DNA of 13,257 nt, from assembly GCA_035622755.1 (NCBI GenBank), contig DASPUU010000002.1, forward strand, positions 1 to 13,257. Reading direction: 5' to 3'. Shown here piece by piece: positions 1 through 7,402 of this stretch. The first letter of the stretch is position 1. Every line of letters begins with the position of its first letter. Both the position numbers and the translations under genes were made by a program. The DNA is from JADGRA01 sp035622755. GTDB taxonomy: Bacteria; Myxococcota; Myxococcia; Myxococcales; Myxococcaceae. Below the pieces are notes generated by a model, which searched no databases, was not told the origin of the DNA, and worked only from the letters and a program-made list of their open reading frames with translations.

Positions 1-1296
1 CTGGAGGTCATCGCCGAGGGCTACCTCGACGTCTACGCGCGCGCCGGGCGCTACAGCCTCATCGTCCAGCGCATCGAGCCGGCCGGCGCGGGGGCGATGG
101 CCCTGGCCTTCGCCCAGCTCAAGGAACGCCTCACCGCCGAGGGGCTGATGGGCGAGGGGCGCCGGCGGCCTCCGCGCTCGCTGCCCGCGCTGCCGCGGCG
201 CATCGGCATCGTCACCAGCCGCACCGGCGCCGTGCTCCAGGACTTCCTCCGCATCGTCCTGCGCCGGCATCCCCGGGCGTCCGTGCTCCTCGCCCACGCT
301 CGGGTGCAGGGGCCGGGCGCCGCCGAGGACGTGGTGCGGGCGCTCCAGCGTCTGGGACGCACCGACGTCGACGTGGTGGTGGTGGCGCGGGGGGGTGGGT
401 CGGCCGAGGACCTGTGGACCTTCAACGAGGAGGTGGTGGCCCGCGCCATCGCCGCCTGTCCGGTGCCGGTGGTCTCCGCGGTGGGCCACGAGACGGACGT
501 GACCATCGCCGACTTCGTCGCCGACCTCCGGGCGCCGACCCCGAGCGCGGCGGCGGAGCTGGTCGTCCCGGTGCTCGCCGAGCTCGAGGAGGGGCTCGGG
601 CAGCGCCGGGTGCGCCTGCGCCGCGCCATGCACGGCGCCGTGGCCGAGCGACGCCACGCGCTGGCCGAGCTGCGCCGCCGGCTGGAGACCCCGCGCCACG
701 CCGTGGCCGACCTGCGGCAGGGGCTGGTGGCCCTCGAGGACCGCCTGGAGAGCGCCACCCGGCGCGGCGTCCGGGTCCACGGCGAGCAGATGCGCCGGCT
801 CCGGGAGCGGCTGGACCGCTTCCGGCCGGAATCGGTGCTGGCGCGGAGGCGCGAGGCGGTCCAGGCGCTCCGCCTGCGGCTCCTCCAGGCGATGCAGCGG
901 CGGCTGGTCCACGAGCGTCGGGCCCTGGTCGCCCGGCGCCGGGGCCTCGAGCGGCGCGCCCCGCTCGGGACCCTGGCCGAGGGGCGGCAGCGGCTGGCCG
1001 TCCTCGGGGCACGCCTCGGCGCCGGGGCCGAGCGGGCCCTCGGCTCCCAGCGGCTCCGCCTGGTCGCCGCGGCCGAGAAGCTGGATGCGCTCAGCCCGCT
1101 CAAGGTCATGGGCCGGGGCTATGCCGTCGCCTACCGCTCGGACACCTCGGCGCTGGTCACGCGCGCCGAGGAGCTGTCGGTGGGCGCGGGGATCGTCCTG
1201 CGCTGGGCGCCTCCCGGAAGCCGCTCGCTCTTCGCCGGAGGAGAGGTGGAGGCGACGGTGACCGCCGTCCGGCCCGGGGAGCCGGAGGAGCCCTGA
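1..1296 (+). CDS. xseA: Exodeoxyribonuclease VII large subunit (5' end missing)
   Basis: This is the catalytic large subunit of exonuclease VII, a cytoplasmic single-strand DNA nuclease that works with XseB in repair. The reading frame is open from base 1 with no start, so the N-terminal OB-fold is mostly outside the window; 431 residues are visible. Family landmarks, numbered from base 1, are GRYSLIVQRIEPAG (about 16-29), GIVTSRTGAVLQDF (69-82), ARGGGSAEDLWTFNEE (129-144) and AVGHETDVTIADFVADLRAPTPS (160-182), which hold the conserved Arg, His and Asp residues of the nuclease core. A long Arg/Leu/Glu-rich coiled coil follows (about 185-375), then SPLKVMGRGYAV near the C terminus. The coiled coil looks about 40 residues longer than I recall for E. 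coli XseA. The gene ends with TGA at 1294-1296. The xseB gene follows on the same strand, as expected for the partner subunit. Identification is secure. Confidence 0.96.
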   Translation: MEVIAEGYLDVYARAGRYSLIVQRIEPAGAGAMALAFAQLKERLTAEGLMGEGRRRPPRSLPALPRRIGIVTSRTGAVLQDFLRIVLRRHPRASVLLAHARVQGPGAAEDVVRALQRLGRTDVDVVVVARGGGSAEDLWTFNEEVVARAIAACPVPVVSAVGHETDVTIADFVADLRAPTPSAAAELVVPVLAELEEGLGQRRVRLRRAMHGAVAERRHALAELRRRLETPRHAVADLRQGLVALEDRLESATRRGVRVHGEQMRRLRERLDRFRPESVLARRREAVQALRLRLLQAMQRRLVHERRALVARRRGLERRAPLGTLAEGRQRLAVLGARLGAGAERALGSQRLRLVAAAEKLDALSPLKVMGRGYAVAYRSDTSALVTRAEELSVGAGIVLRWAPPGSRSLFAGGEVEATVTAVRPGEPEEP

Positions 1297-1342
1297 GGCG
1301 CCAGCCGGGCAGCCAGCGGCGGCAGCGGCGCCGCGGGGGGCG

Positions 1343-1372
1343 TTGCACGGGGCGTGCACCGTCCGGTAGACA
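1343..1372 (+). promoter_or_regulatory. Weak promoter candidate ahead of xseB
   Basis: The 116-bp gap between xseA and xseB holds TTGCAC (1343-1348) and TAGACA (1367-1372), separated by 18 bases. Each matches the sigma-70 consensus at only three of six positions, so this is weak. The -35 candidate lies within a perfect 6-bp inverted repeat, TGCACG-GGG-CGTGCA (1344-1358). The gap is wide enough for xseB-ispA-dxs-tlyA to have its own promoter, but read-through from xseA is equally possible. Confidence 0.2.
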
Positions 1373-1412
1373 CCCCGGGGAGCTCCCGGAGCGCGACCCC
1401 AGGCGGTGACCC

Positions 1413-1676
1413 GTGGCAACCAGCGGCGAGAAGGCGCAGCCCTACAGCGAGGTGGTGGAGCGGCTCGAGGACGTGGTGAAGAAGCTGGAGACCGGCCAGC
1501 TCAGCCTCGAGGACACGCTGGCCGAGTTCGAGAAGGGCATCAAGCTCGTCCAGCGCGGCGAGGAGCTGCTCGCCCAGGCGGACCGCCGCGTCCAGGAGCT
1601 CCTCGAGCACCAGGGGGAGGATCGCGCCGCCCCGCTCGAGAAGCGCGGCGGCGACGAAGAGGACATCCCCTTCTAG
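1413..1676 (+). CDS. xseB: Exodeoxyribonuclease VII small subunit
   Basis: This is the small helical subunit of exonuclease VII; several copies wrap the XseA coiled coil. The 87-residue length is normal for the family. The signature is clear: YSEVVERLEDVVKKLE (10-25), then GQLSLEDTLAEFEKGIKL (28-45), followed by a second amphipathic helix and an acidic tail. The start is GTG at 1413, with AGGCGG (1401-1406) six bases upstream as a modest ribosome binding site. An overlapping frame beginning at 1406 is a shadow. It lies 116 bp after xseA and 13 bp before ispA, heading a tight run of isoprenoid genes. Confidence 0.95.
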   Translation: MATSGEKAQPYSEVVERLEDVVKKLETGQLSLEDTLAEFEKGIKLVQRGEELLAQADRRVQELLEHQGEDRAAPLEKRGGDEEDIPF

Positions 1677-1689
1677 CGGCCGTCTGCCG

Positions 1690-2580
1690 ATGAGCGGTCC
1701 CTTCTCGCTCGAGGCCTACCTCGCCCAACGGAGCCCGCGCGTCGAGGCCCTCCTCCGGGCGAGCCTGGAGCGGCTGGCCCCGGCGCCGCCGCGGCTCACC
1801 GAGGCGATGGCCTACTCGCTCCTGGCCGGGGGCAAGAGGCTCCGCCCGCTGCTCTGCCTGGCCTTCGCCGAGGCGGTGGCTCGCGGAGGCGCGCCGCGGA
1901 TGGCCGAGGACGCGGCCTGCGCACTGGAGTACGTGCACACCTACTCGCTCGTGCACGACGACCTCCCGGCCATGGACGACGACGACCTCCGCCGGGGGAG
2001 GCCGACCAACCACGTCGTCTACGGCGAGGCCATGGCCATCCTGGCCGGGGACGCGCTGCTCACCGAGGCCTTCGCCTTGCTCGCCTCCGGGCCGGAGCCC
2101 GAGCGGCGGGTCCTCGTCCAGCGGCTGGCCGCCGCCGCCGGGGCGGCGGGGATGGTCGGCGGTCAGGTCCTGGACATCGCCGAGGATCGCCCGGCGGAGG
2201 AGAGCTACCTCACCAGGCTCCATGGCCTGAAGACCGGCGCCCTGCTCCGCGCGGCCTGCGAGCTGGGGGTGGTCGGGGCCCGGGGCTCGGAGGCCCAGCT
2301 CCACTCGGCAGCGACGTACGGCGATGCGGTGGGCCTGGCCTTCCAGATCGCCGACGACATCCTCGACGTCACCGCCTCCCCGGAGCGGCTCGGCAAGCCG
2401 GCCGGCGCCGATGCCCAGGCCGGGCGGCCCACCTACCCGGCCGTCCTCGGGCTGGAGGCGTCGCGCAGAAGGGCCAGCGAGCTGGTGGAACGGGCGGTGG
2501 CCGCGGTGCGCTCCGAGCTCGAGCCGGCCGGCGGTCCGCTCGCCGCGCTGGCGCGCTACAGCGTGGAGCGCCAGGCTTGA
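1690..2580 (+). CDS. ispA: Farnesyl diphosphate synthase (short-chain polyprenyl synthetase)
   Basis: This cytoplasmic prenyltransferase condenses IPP with DMAPP and then GPP to give farnesyl diphosphate, the precursor of undecaprenyl phosphate, quinone tails and terpenoids. The 296 residues match the family length. Visible motifs are GGKRLRPLL (47-55, IPP-binding), the first Asp-rich motif DDLPAMD (90-96) followed by DDDLRRGRPT, GQVLDIA (158-164), LKTGALLRA (180-188), and the second Asp-rich motif DDILD (222-226) preceded by FQIA. The two-residue insertion in the first Asp motif and Tyr85/Ser86 at positions -5/-4 before it are as in E. coli IspA, favouring a C15 product, although a GGPP synthase cannot be excluded by eye. 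ATG at 1690 has no strong ribosome binding site, so translation may be coupled to xseB. The stop overlaps the dxs start. Confidence 0.94.
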   Translation: MSGPFSLEAYLAQRSPRVEALLRASLERLAPAPPRLTEAMAYSLLAGGKRLRPLLCLAFAEAVARGGAPRMAEDAACALEYVHTYSLVHDDLPAMDDDDLRRGRPTNHVVYGEAMAILAGDALLTEAFALLASGPEPERRVLVQRLAAAAGAAGMVGGQVLDIAEDRPAEESYLTRLHGLKTGALLRAACELGVVGARGSEAQLHSAATYGDAVGLAFQIADDILDVTASPERLGKPAGADAQAGRPTYPAVLGLEASRRRASELVERAVAAVRSELEPAGGPLAALARYSVERQA

Positions 2581-4316
2581 CCCTGCTCGACCGGGTGGGC
2601 TCGCCCGAGGCCGTGCGCGCGCTGCCCGCCTCGGAGCTCCCGGCCCTGGCCCACGCCCTGCGGGAGGAGATCATCGCCGTGTGCGGGCGCGTCGGGGGCC
2701 ACCTCGGCGCCTCGCTCGGCGCGGTGGAGCTGGTGGTCGCGCTCCACCGGGTCTTTCACTCCCCCCACGACCGCCTGGTCTTCGACGTCGGCCACCAGGC
2801 CTACGCGCACAAGCTGCTCACCGGGCGCCGCGAGCGCTTCGCCACCCTGCGCCAGGAGGGAGGGCTGGCTCCGTTCCTCGACCCGGCCGAGAGCCCGCAT
2901 GACGCCTTCGGCGCCGGGCACGCCTGCACCGCGGTGTCGGTGGCGCTCGGCCTGGCCGAGGGTCTGGCCCGGAGCGGCGGCCTGCACCGGGCGGTGGCCG
3001 TGGTCGGCGACGGGGGCCTCACCGGCGGGCTCACCTTCGAGGGCCTGAACAACGCCGGCGCCTCCCGACTTCCGCTGGTGGTCGTCCTCAACGACAACGG
3101 GATGTCCATCTCCAGCAACGTCGGCGCGGTGGAGCGCCTCCTCCGGTCGGCCGATGCCCGCGCCTTCTTCGAGTCCCTGGGCTTCACTTACCTCGGGCCC
3201 CTGGACGGACATTCCTTCGCCGAGCTGCTCCCGGCGCTGGCCGAGGCTCGGCGGAGCCGCCGGCCGGTGGTGGTCCATGCCCGGACCGAGAAAGGGCGAG
3301 GGTTTCTCCCCGCCGAGTCGGACGCGCGCACCCGCGGCCACGCCATGGGCCCCTACGAGTGGCGCGATGGCAAGCTCGTCCGCAGCCGCGGCGGGCAGCG
3401 GACGTTCAGCGAGGCCTTCGCCGAGGCGCTCGAGCGCGCGCTCGAGGCCGACGGGCGGGTGGTGGTGGTGACGCCGGCCATGCTCGAGGGCTCGGCCCTC
3501 ACCGGGCTGCAGGCCCGCTTCCCGGGCCGGGTCCACGACGTGGGCATCGCCGAGCAGCACGCCCTGGCCTTCGCCGCCGGCCTGGCCAGGGGCGGGCTGC
3601 GTCCGGTGTGCGCCATCTACAGCACCTTCCTCCAGCGGGCGCTCGACCAGCTGGTGCACGACGTGGTCCTTCCCGGCCTCCCGGTGACGCTGGGCATCGA
3701 CCGGGCCGGGCTGGTGGGCGCGGACGGGGCCACCCACCAGGGGGCCTACGACCTGGCCTTCCTCCGCCCCCTCCCCGGGCTCCGCCTCTACGCGCCGGTG
3801 GTGGGCGCCGACGTCGAGCCGATGCTGGCCACCGCGCTCACCGGAGCGGGGCCGGCGGCGCTTCGCTTCCCGAGGGGGACGCTGCCCGACCCGGGCCCGC
3901 CGCTCCCCCCCTCGCGCGTCCCGGTGGACGGCGCCCGGTGGCTCCTCGAGCCCGCCGCGCCGCGGGCCTGCATCGTCGCCCTTGGTCCACTGGCCCTGGC
4001 CGCCCTGGAGGCGGCGCACGGCCGCGAGGACGTGGCCGTGCTCGACGCCCGCGTCCTCTCCCCGCTGGACGACGCCGCCGTCGACCGGGCGTGCGACACC
4101 GGCGCCGTCCTGACCGTGGAGGAGGGGACGACGCACGGAGGCCTGGGGAGCGCGGTGCTGGAGCGGGCCGCCCGGACCGGCCGGAAGCTCCGGGCGCGGC
4201 TCCTCGGCCTCCCCGACGCCTTCGTCCGCCATGGCGACGCCCGGGCCCAGCGCGCTGCCCTCGGGCTCGCCCCCCCGGGCATCGCCCGGGCGCTGGACGA
4301 GCTCCTCGGCCGATGA
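2577..4316 (+). CDS. dxs: 1-deoxy-D-xylulose-5-phosphate synthase, short form
   Basis: This thiamine-diphosphate enzyme joins pyruvate and glyceraldehyde-3-phosphate in the first step of the MEP isoprenoid pathway. Typical motifs are GGHLGASLG with His42, FDVGHQAYAHKLLTGRR (69-85), DAFGAGH (109-115), the ThDP/Mg motif GDGGLTGG (144-151) with LNDNGMSIS (171-179), LGFTYLGPLDGH (201-212), DVGIAEQHA with catalytic Glu326 (321-329), AIYSTFLQRALDQ (346-358), DRAGLVGADGATHQG (375-389) and FPRG (431-434). The length is 579 residues, against about 620-640 usually. The shortage lies mostly between NVGA (181-184) and the LGF motif (201), where about 20 residues replace about 60. The start is TTG at 2577, inside the ispA stop (TTGA), so translation is probably coupled. 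The catalytic residues are intact, so I expect an active enzyme. The stop overlaps the tlyA start. Confidence 0.93.
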   Translation: MTLLDRVGSPEAVRALPASELPALAHALREEIIAVCGRVGGHLGASLGAVELVVALHRVFHSPHDRLVFDVGHQAYAHKLLTGRRERFATLRQEGGLAPFLDPAESPHDAFGAGHACTAVSVALGLAEGLARSGGLHRAVAVVGDGGLTGGLTFEGLNNAGASRLPLVVVLNDNGMSISSNVGAVERLLRSADARAFFESLGFTYLGPLDGHSFAELLPALAEARRSRRPVVVHARTEKGRGFLPAESDARTRGHAMGPYEWRDGKLVRSRGGQRTFSEAFAEALERALEADGRVVVVTPAMLEGSALTGLQARFPGRVHDVGIAEQHALAFAAGLARGGLRPVCAIYSTFLQRALDQLVHDVVLPGLPVTLGIDRAGLVGADGATHQGAYDLAFLRPLPGLRLYAPVVGADVEPMLATALTGAGPAALRFPRGTLPDPGPPLPPSRVPVDGARWLLEPAAPRACIVALGPLALAALEAAHGREDVAVLDARVLSPLDDAAVDRACDTGAVLTVEEGTTHGGLGSAVLERAARTGRKLRARLLGLPDAFVRHGDARAQRAALGLAPPGIARALDELLGR

Positions 4317-5101
4317 GCGGCGCACGCAAGGAGCGCCTCGACGTCCTCCTCGTCGCCGCCGGCCTCGCCCCCACCCGCGCCCGCGCTCAGGCGCTGGTCC
4401 TCGCCGGCCAGGTGGTGGTCGCCGACCAGCGGGTGGACAAGCCGGGGACCCGCGTGCCGGTCGACGCGCCGCTCCGGCTCAAGGGCGAGACGCTCCCTTA
4501 CGTGTCCCGGGGCGGCCTCAAGCTGCGCCACGCGCTCGACCACTTCGGGCTCGACGTGCGCGGCGCGGTGTGCGCCGACATCGGGGCCAGCACCGGAGGC
4601 TTCACCGACTGCCTGCTCCAGGCCGGCGCGGCCCGGGTCCACGCCCTGGACGTCGGCTACGGGCAGCTCCACGCCCGGCTCCGCGCCGACCGGCGGGTGG
4701 TGGTGCACGAGCGGGTGAACGCCCGGGCGCTGCGGCCGGAGGCGCTCGGCGAGCCCGTGGACGTGGTGGTGGTGGACGTGAGCTTCATCTCGCTACGGCT
4801 GGTCCTCCCGGCCGCGCTCTCCCTCCTGCGCCCGGGCGGGCTCCTGGTGGCGCTGGTCAAGCCGCAGTTCGAGGTGGGGCGCGGCCGGGTGGGGAAGGGC
4901 GGAGTGGTGCGCGACGAGGCAGCGCGGGCGGCGGCCGTCGCCCGGGTGAGGGCCGAGGTCGAGGCCTCCGGCCTGGACGTCCTCGGGGTCACCGATTCCC
5001 CTGTCCTCGGCCCGGCCGGAAATCGCGAGGCCCTCCTCGCCGCCCGGAAGGGCGCCCCGCCGGTCACTTCTCGAGGACGACGATCTCCACGCGACGGTTG
5101 A
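4313..5101 (+). CDS. tlyA: TlyA-family rRNA 2'-O-methyltransferase (S4 plus FtsJ-like domain)
   Basis: TlyA-type enzymes use S-adenosylmethionine to 2'-O-methylate cytidines in 16S and/or 23S rRNA (the step that gives capreomycin sensitivity in mycobacteria). The 262 residues comprise an N-terminal S4 RNA-binding domain (RLDVLLVAAGL from 8, then ARAQALVLAGQVVV) and an FtsJ-like Rossmann domain from about 63. Visible motifs are YVSRGGLKL (63-71), the SAM-binding segment ADIGASTGGFTDCLL (88-102), ALDVGYGQLH (111-120), VVDVSFISL (153-161) and LVKPQFE (181-187). The K-D-K-E catalytic set appears as Lys70, Asp155, Lys183 and Glu239 in GNREALL. ATG at 4313 overlaps the dxs stop (ATGA). After the usual end of the family at about residue 245, a basic tail of about 17 residues runs into the convergent OmpA-family gene, overlapping it by 38 bp. 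Whether the target is 16S, 23S or both cannot be read from the sequence. Confidence 0.93.
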   Translation: MSGARKERLDVLLVAAGLAPTRARAQALVLAGQVVVADQRVDKPGTRVPVDAPLRLKGETLPYVSRGGLKLRHALDHFGLDVRGAVCADIGASTGGFTDCLLQAGAARVHALDVGYGQLHARLRADRRVVVHERVNARALRPEALGEPVDVVVVDVSFISLRLVLPAALSLLRPGGLLVALVKPQFEVGRGRVGKGGVVRDEAARAAAVARVRAEVEASGLDVLGVTDSPVLGPAGNREALLAARKGAPPVTSRGRRSPRDG

Positions 5102-7274
5102 GCTCGCGGCCCCGGGCGGTGAGGTTGGGGGCGATGGGGCGGGCGTCCCCGTAGCCCACCGCCTCGAGGCGGTTCTTGGCCACGCCCTTGCTGGACAGGT
5201 AGTCGGCCACTGCCTCGGCGCGCGACTGCGAGAGGCGGAGGTTGGCCGCCTTTCCGCCCGTCGAGTCGGTGTAGCCCTCGATGCGGACGCGCTTCACCCC
5301 GAAGCGGACGATGACGTCCACCACCTCGTCCAGCAGCGAGTAGCTGTCGGCGAGGATGGCCGCCTTCCCCGGCGCGAAGTGCACCTGGACGAGCAGCTCC
5401 AGGCGATCGTCGCGGAAGATGACCCGCTTCTTCTTGGGCTCCGGCTGGAGATCGAAGTTGACCTGCAGCTCGGCCCCGGCGCTGACCTCCAGCTCGCGCA
5501 GCTGGGCCAGGTACCCCGGCGCGGTCACCTCGGCCACGTAGGCGCCGGGGACCACCCCCACCGTGGTCGGGCCGGTGGCGTCGGCCTTGGTCTCCACCAC
5601 CTTGGTCTCCGGACCGGTGAACTTGACCGTCGCCGCCACCGGCTTGCGGCGGGCGGTGGTGCTGACCACCATCCGCGAGCTCTTGGCCACCGGGGTCAGG
5701 GCGGCCTGGACCTGCGCCGGCTTGGCCGGGTCGACCACCGCGTCGACGAGGATCTCCTGGTAGCCGTCTCGCTGCAGGCGGAGCTTGACCGGCCCGGGCT
5801 TGAGCGGCCGGGTGACGAACTGGCCGGTGGTGGCGTCGGTGGCCACCGGCCCCAGCTCCACGCCCTCGGCGGTGACCACCACGCCCCCGAGCGGCTTCTG
5901 GTTCGAGGCGTCGGTGACCAGGCCGTTCACCGTGCCGGTGCTCGGCGGCGGCGGCGGCCCGGCCACGGCCACCCCCTCGATCACCTCGCGCACCGGCGGC
6001 TTGGGGAAGAGATCCACCGCATAGGTGGCGGCGAAGACGAAGTTCCACGGGGGGATGGCCGGGACGCCGAGCGCCGGCGTTCCCTGGAGCCCGAACTGCC
6101 CGGCGGCGACCAGGGTCAGGTTCTCGATGAGGGTGAACTTCACCCCGACGTTGATCTGATGCGGGAGCGCGGAGTGGATGGGCACGGACTGTCCGCCCGC
6201 CCCGGTCAGCACGTCGTTGGGCACGCCCAGGGGGAGGGCGGTGGTGTACTCGAAGAACGGGGTGAGGATGGGGATGGGAAACTCCAGCCCCACGCCGGCG
6301 ATGAGCTGGTTGTACTTGGTCTGGCCGAGGGAGATCTCCTGCTCCTGGTTGGGCGGCTGGGCGATGACCACGCTGTTCCACTGGAACTGGGCGCCGAACT
6401 CGAAGCTGAAGCGGAGCGGAAAGCGCGGGCTCCAGGTGAGCAGCAGGAACTGGGCGAAGGTGTAGCCGGCCTGGGCGATGTCCTGGGTGCCCACCCCGGG
6501 GAAGCGCGTTGCCCGGAGGTCGAGGGCCAGCGCGAAGCTCGGAGAGACCGGCCAGGACAGCTTCGCCCCGAGCCCCACGTCCCCCACCGCGGAGATGAAA
6601 TGCGGGTCGGAGTTGGTGTTGCTCGTGGTCGTGGCCGCGTAGGAGACGTAGATCTCGAGCCAGCGCAGGACCACGTAGTCCACGGCGAAGAGCCCGCCGC
6701 TGCGGGTGACGCTGTCGCCCGCCCGCGGCCAACCCGTGTTCTCGTAGTAGGAGCCGTACCCGGCGAAACGGAGCACGCCCGGGGGGCCGATGGCCGCGCT
6801 GGAGATGGCCATCGCCGACGCCAGCCCGCCGAAGCTTCCCTGCGAGAGGCGGTAGTTGCGCGGGTCGACGAACGGGTCGCCGATGGTGGACGGCCCGGGC
6901 GGCGGGCTCCCGGGAAGGATGCGCTCCACCTTCTGGCCGGGCTGGAGCTGTTCGGCCGGAACTGCGGGAGCAGCGGCGGCGGCCGCGGCGGGGGCCGGCA
7001 CGGAGGGCGGGCGCACGGGCTGGACCCCCGCCGGCGGGACGGTGGCCGGGGCCGTCGCCGGCGGGCCTCCGGAGGGCGGGATGATCGGCTGGGGCGCGGG
7101 CGGCTTCGGCGCGGGCGGCGGGGGCGTGGTGCGCGCAGGTGGGACGGCCGCGGGCTGTGGGGGTGCTGCGGTCCCCGGGGGCGGGAAGGTGTTGAAGTCG
7201 TCGTCCGGTGTCTGGGCGGCCACCGGCGCGCCAAGCAGCAGGCCCACGCTGAGGAGGACGAGTCGGCGGTGCAT
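5064..7274 (-). CDS. Secreted OmpA-family protein with beta-rich domain and carboxypeptidase-regulatory-like repeats
   Basis: This is probably an outer-membrane protein that anchors the envelope to peptidoglycan. Starting at 7274 it has 736 residues. They comprise a signal peptide MHRRLVLLSVGLLLGAPVAA with cleavage near 20/21; a Pro/Ala-rich low-complexity linker (about 30-130); a beta-rich section with alternating aromatic and small residues typical of outer-membrane barrels (about 145-425); a second Pro tract (440-444); two beta-sandwich repeats resembling carboxypeptidase regulatory domains (about 447-528 and 545-610); and a C-terminal OmpA domain (about 621-736). That domain has the peptidoglycan-binding pattern GYTDSTGG with Asp670, LSQSRAEAV with Arg685, and GYGDARPIAPN. 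An in-frame GTG at 7325 would extend the N terminus, but it lies within the predicted -35 box and would spoil the signal peptide. No Shine-Dalgarno sequence precedes the ATG at 7274. The function beyond envelope structure is unknown. Confidence 0.88.
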   Translation of the reverse strand: MHRRLVLLSVGLLLGAPVAAQTPDDDFNTFPPPGTAAPPQPAAVPPARTTPPPPAPKPPAPQPIIPPSGGPPATAPATVPPAGVQPVRPPSVPAPAAAAAAAPAVPAEQLQPGQKVERILPGSPPPGPSTIGDPFVDPRNYRLSQGSFGGLASAMAISSAAIGPPGVLRFAGYGSYYENTGWPRAGDSVTRSGGLFAVDYVVLRWLEIYVSYAATTTSNTNSDPHFISAVGDVGLGAKLSWPVSPSFALALDLRATRFPGVGTQDIAQAGYTFAQFLLLTWSPRFPLRFSFEFGAQFQWNSVVIAQPPNQEQEISLGQTKYNQLIAGVGLEFPIPILTPFFEYTTALPLGVPNDVLTGAGGQSVPIHSALPHQINVGVKFTLIENLTLVAAGQFGLQGTPALGVPAIPPWNFVFAATYAVDLFPKPPVREVIEGVAVAGPPPPPSTGTVNGLVTDASNQKPLGGVVVTAEGVELGPVATDATTGQFVTRPLKPGPVKLRLQRDGYQEILVDAVVDPAKPAQVQAALTPVAKSSRMVVSTTARRKPVAATVKFTGPETKVVETKADATGPTTVGVVPGAYVAEVTAPGYLAQLRELEVSAGAELQVNFDLQPEPKKKRVIFRDDRLELLVQVHFAPGKAAILADSYSLLDEVVDVIVRFGVKRVRIEGYTDSTGGKAANLRLSQSRAEAVADYLSSKGVAKNRLEAVGYGDARPIAPNLTARGRELNRRVEIVVLEK

Positions 7275-7299
7275 GGGGGGGACTGACGGGCCCGGCGCG

Positions 7300-7327
7300 A
7301 GTATATGCGTGGCCGTTCGGGTCACAA
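7300..7327 (-). promoter_or_regulatory. Predicted sigma-70 promoter for the OmpA-family gene
   Basis: On the minus strand TTGTGA (7327-7322) is followed after 16 bases by TATACT (7305-7300). These match the consensus boxes at four and five of six positions, which stands out in such GC-rich DNA. Transcription would start near 7293, giving an untranslated leader of about 19 bases to ATG 7274, without a Shine-Dalgarno sequence. A 5-bp dyad, CGGGT-8-ACCCG (7318-7335), straddles the -35 box and could be an operator, though it is short. Confidence 0.5.
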
Positions 7328-7402
7328 TGAACCCGCCCGGCCTGCATCCGGGCAGGGGCCTGGCTGGTACCGCGAGGGGAATTGCGGAAAGATGAAACGA
7401 AG

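Noticed and set aside
1344..1358. Hairpin TGCACG-GGG-CGTGCA between xseA and xseB as a terminator
   Set aside because: The stem has only six base pairs and no T-run follows. The downstream genes are probably expressed with or shortly after xseA.
2556..4325. Long open frame on the minus strand opposite dxs (589 codons)
   Set aside because: The product is Gly/Arg/Glu/His-rich without a recognisable domain, and the opposite strand carries an unmistakable Dxs. Long antisense frames are expected at this GC content.
5379..7286. 635-codon plus-strand open frame opposite the OmpA-family gene
   Set aside because: The composition is Gly/Arg/His/Asp-rich noise. The minus-strand frame has a signal peptide and an OmpA domain.
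7335..7353. Inverted repeat GCCCGG-7-CCGGGC in the divergent gap
   Set aside because: It is short and made only of G and C, which is common by chance here. There is no T-run and no known operator match.
7365..7386. Sigma-54-like TGG...TTGC pair upstream of the kinase
   Set aside because: The distance between the GG and GC elements is several bases too long for a -24/-12 promoter.
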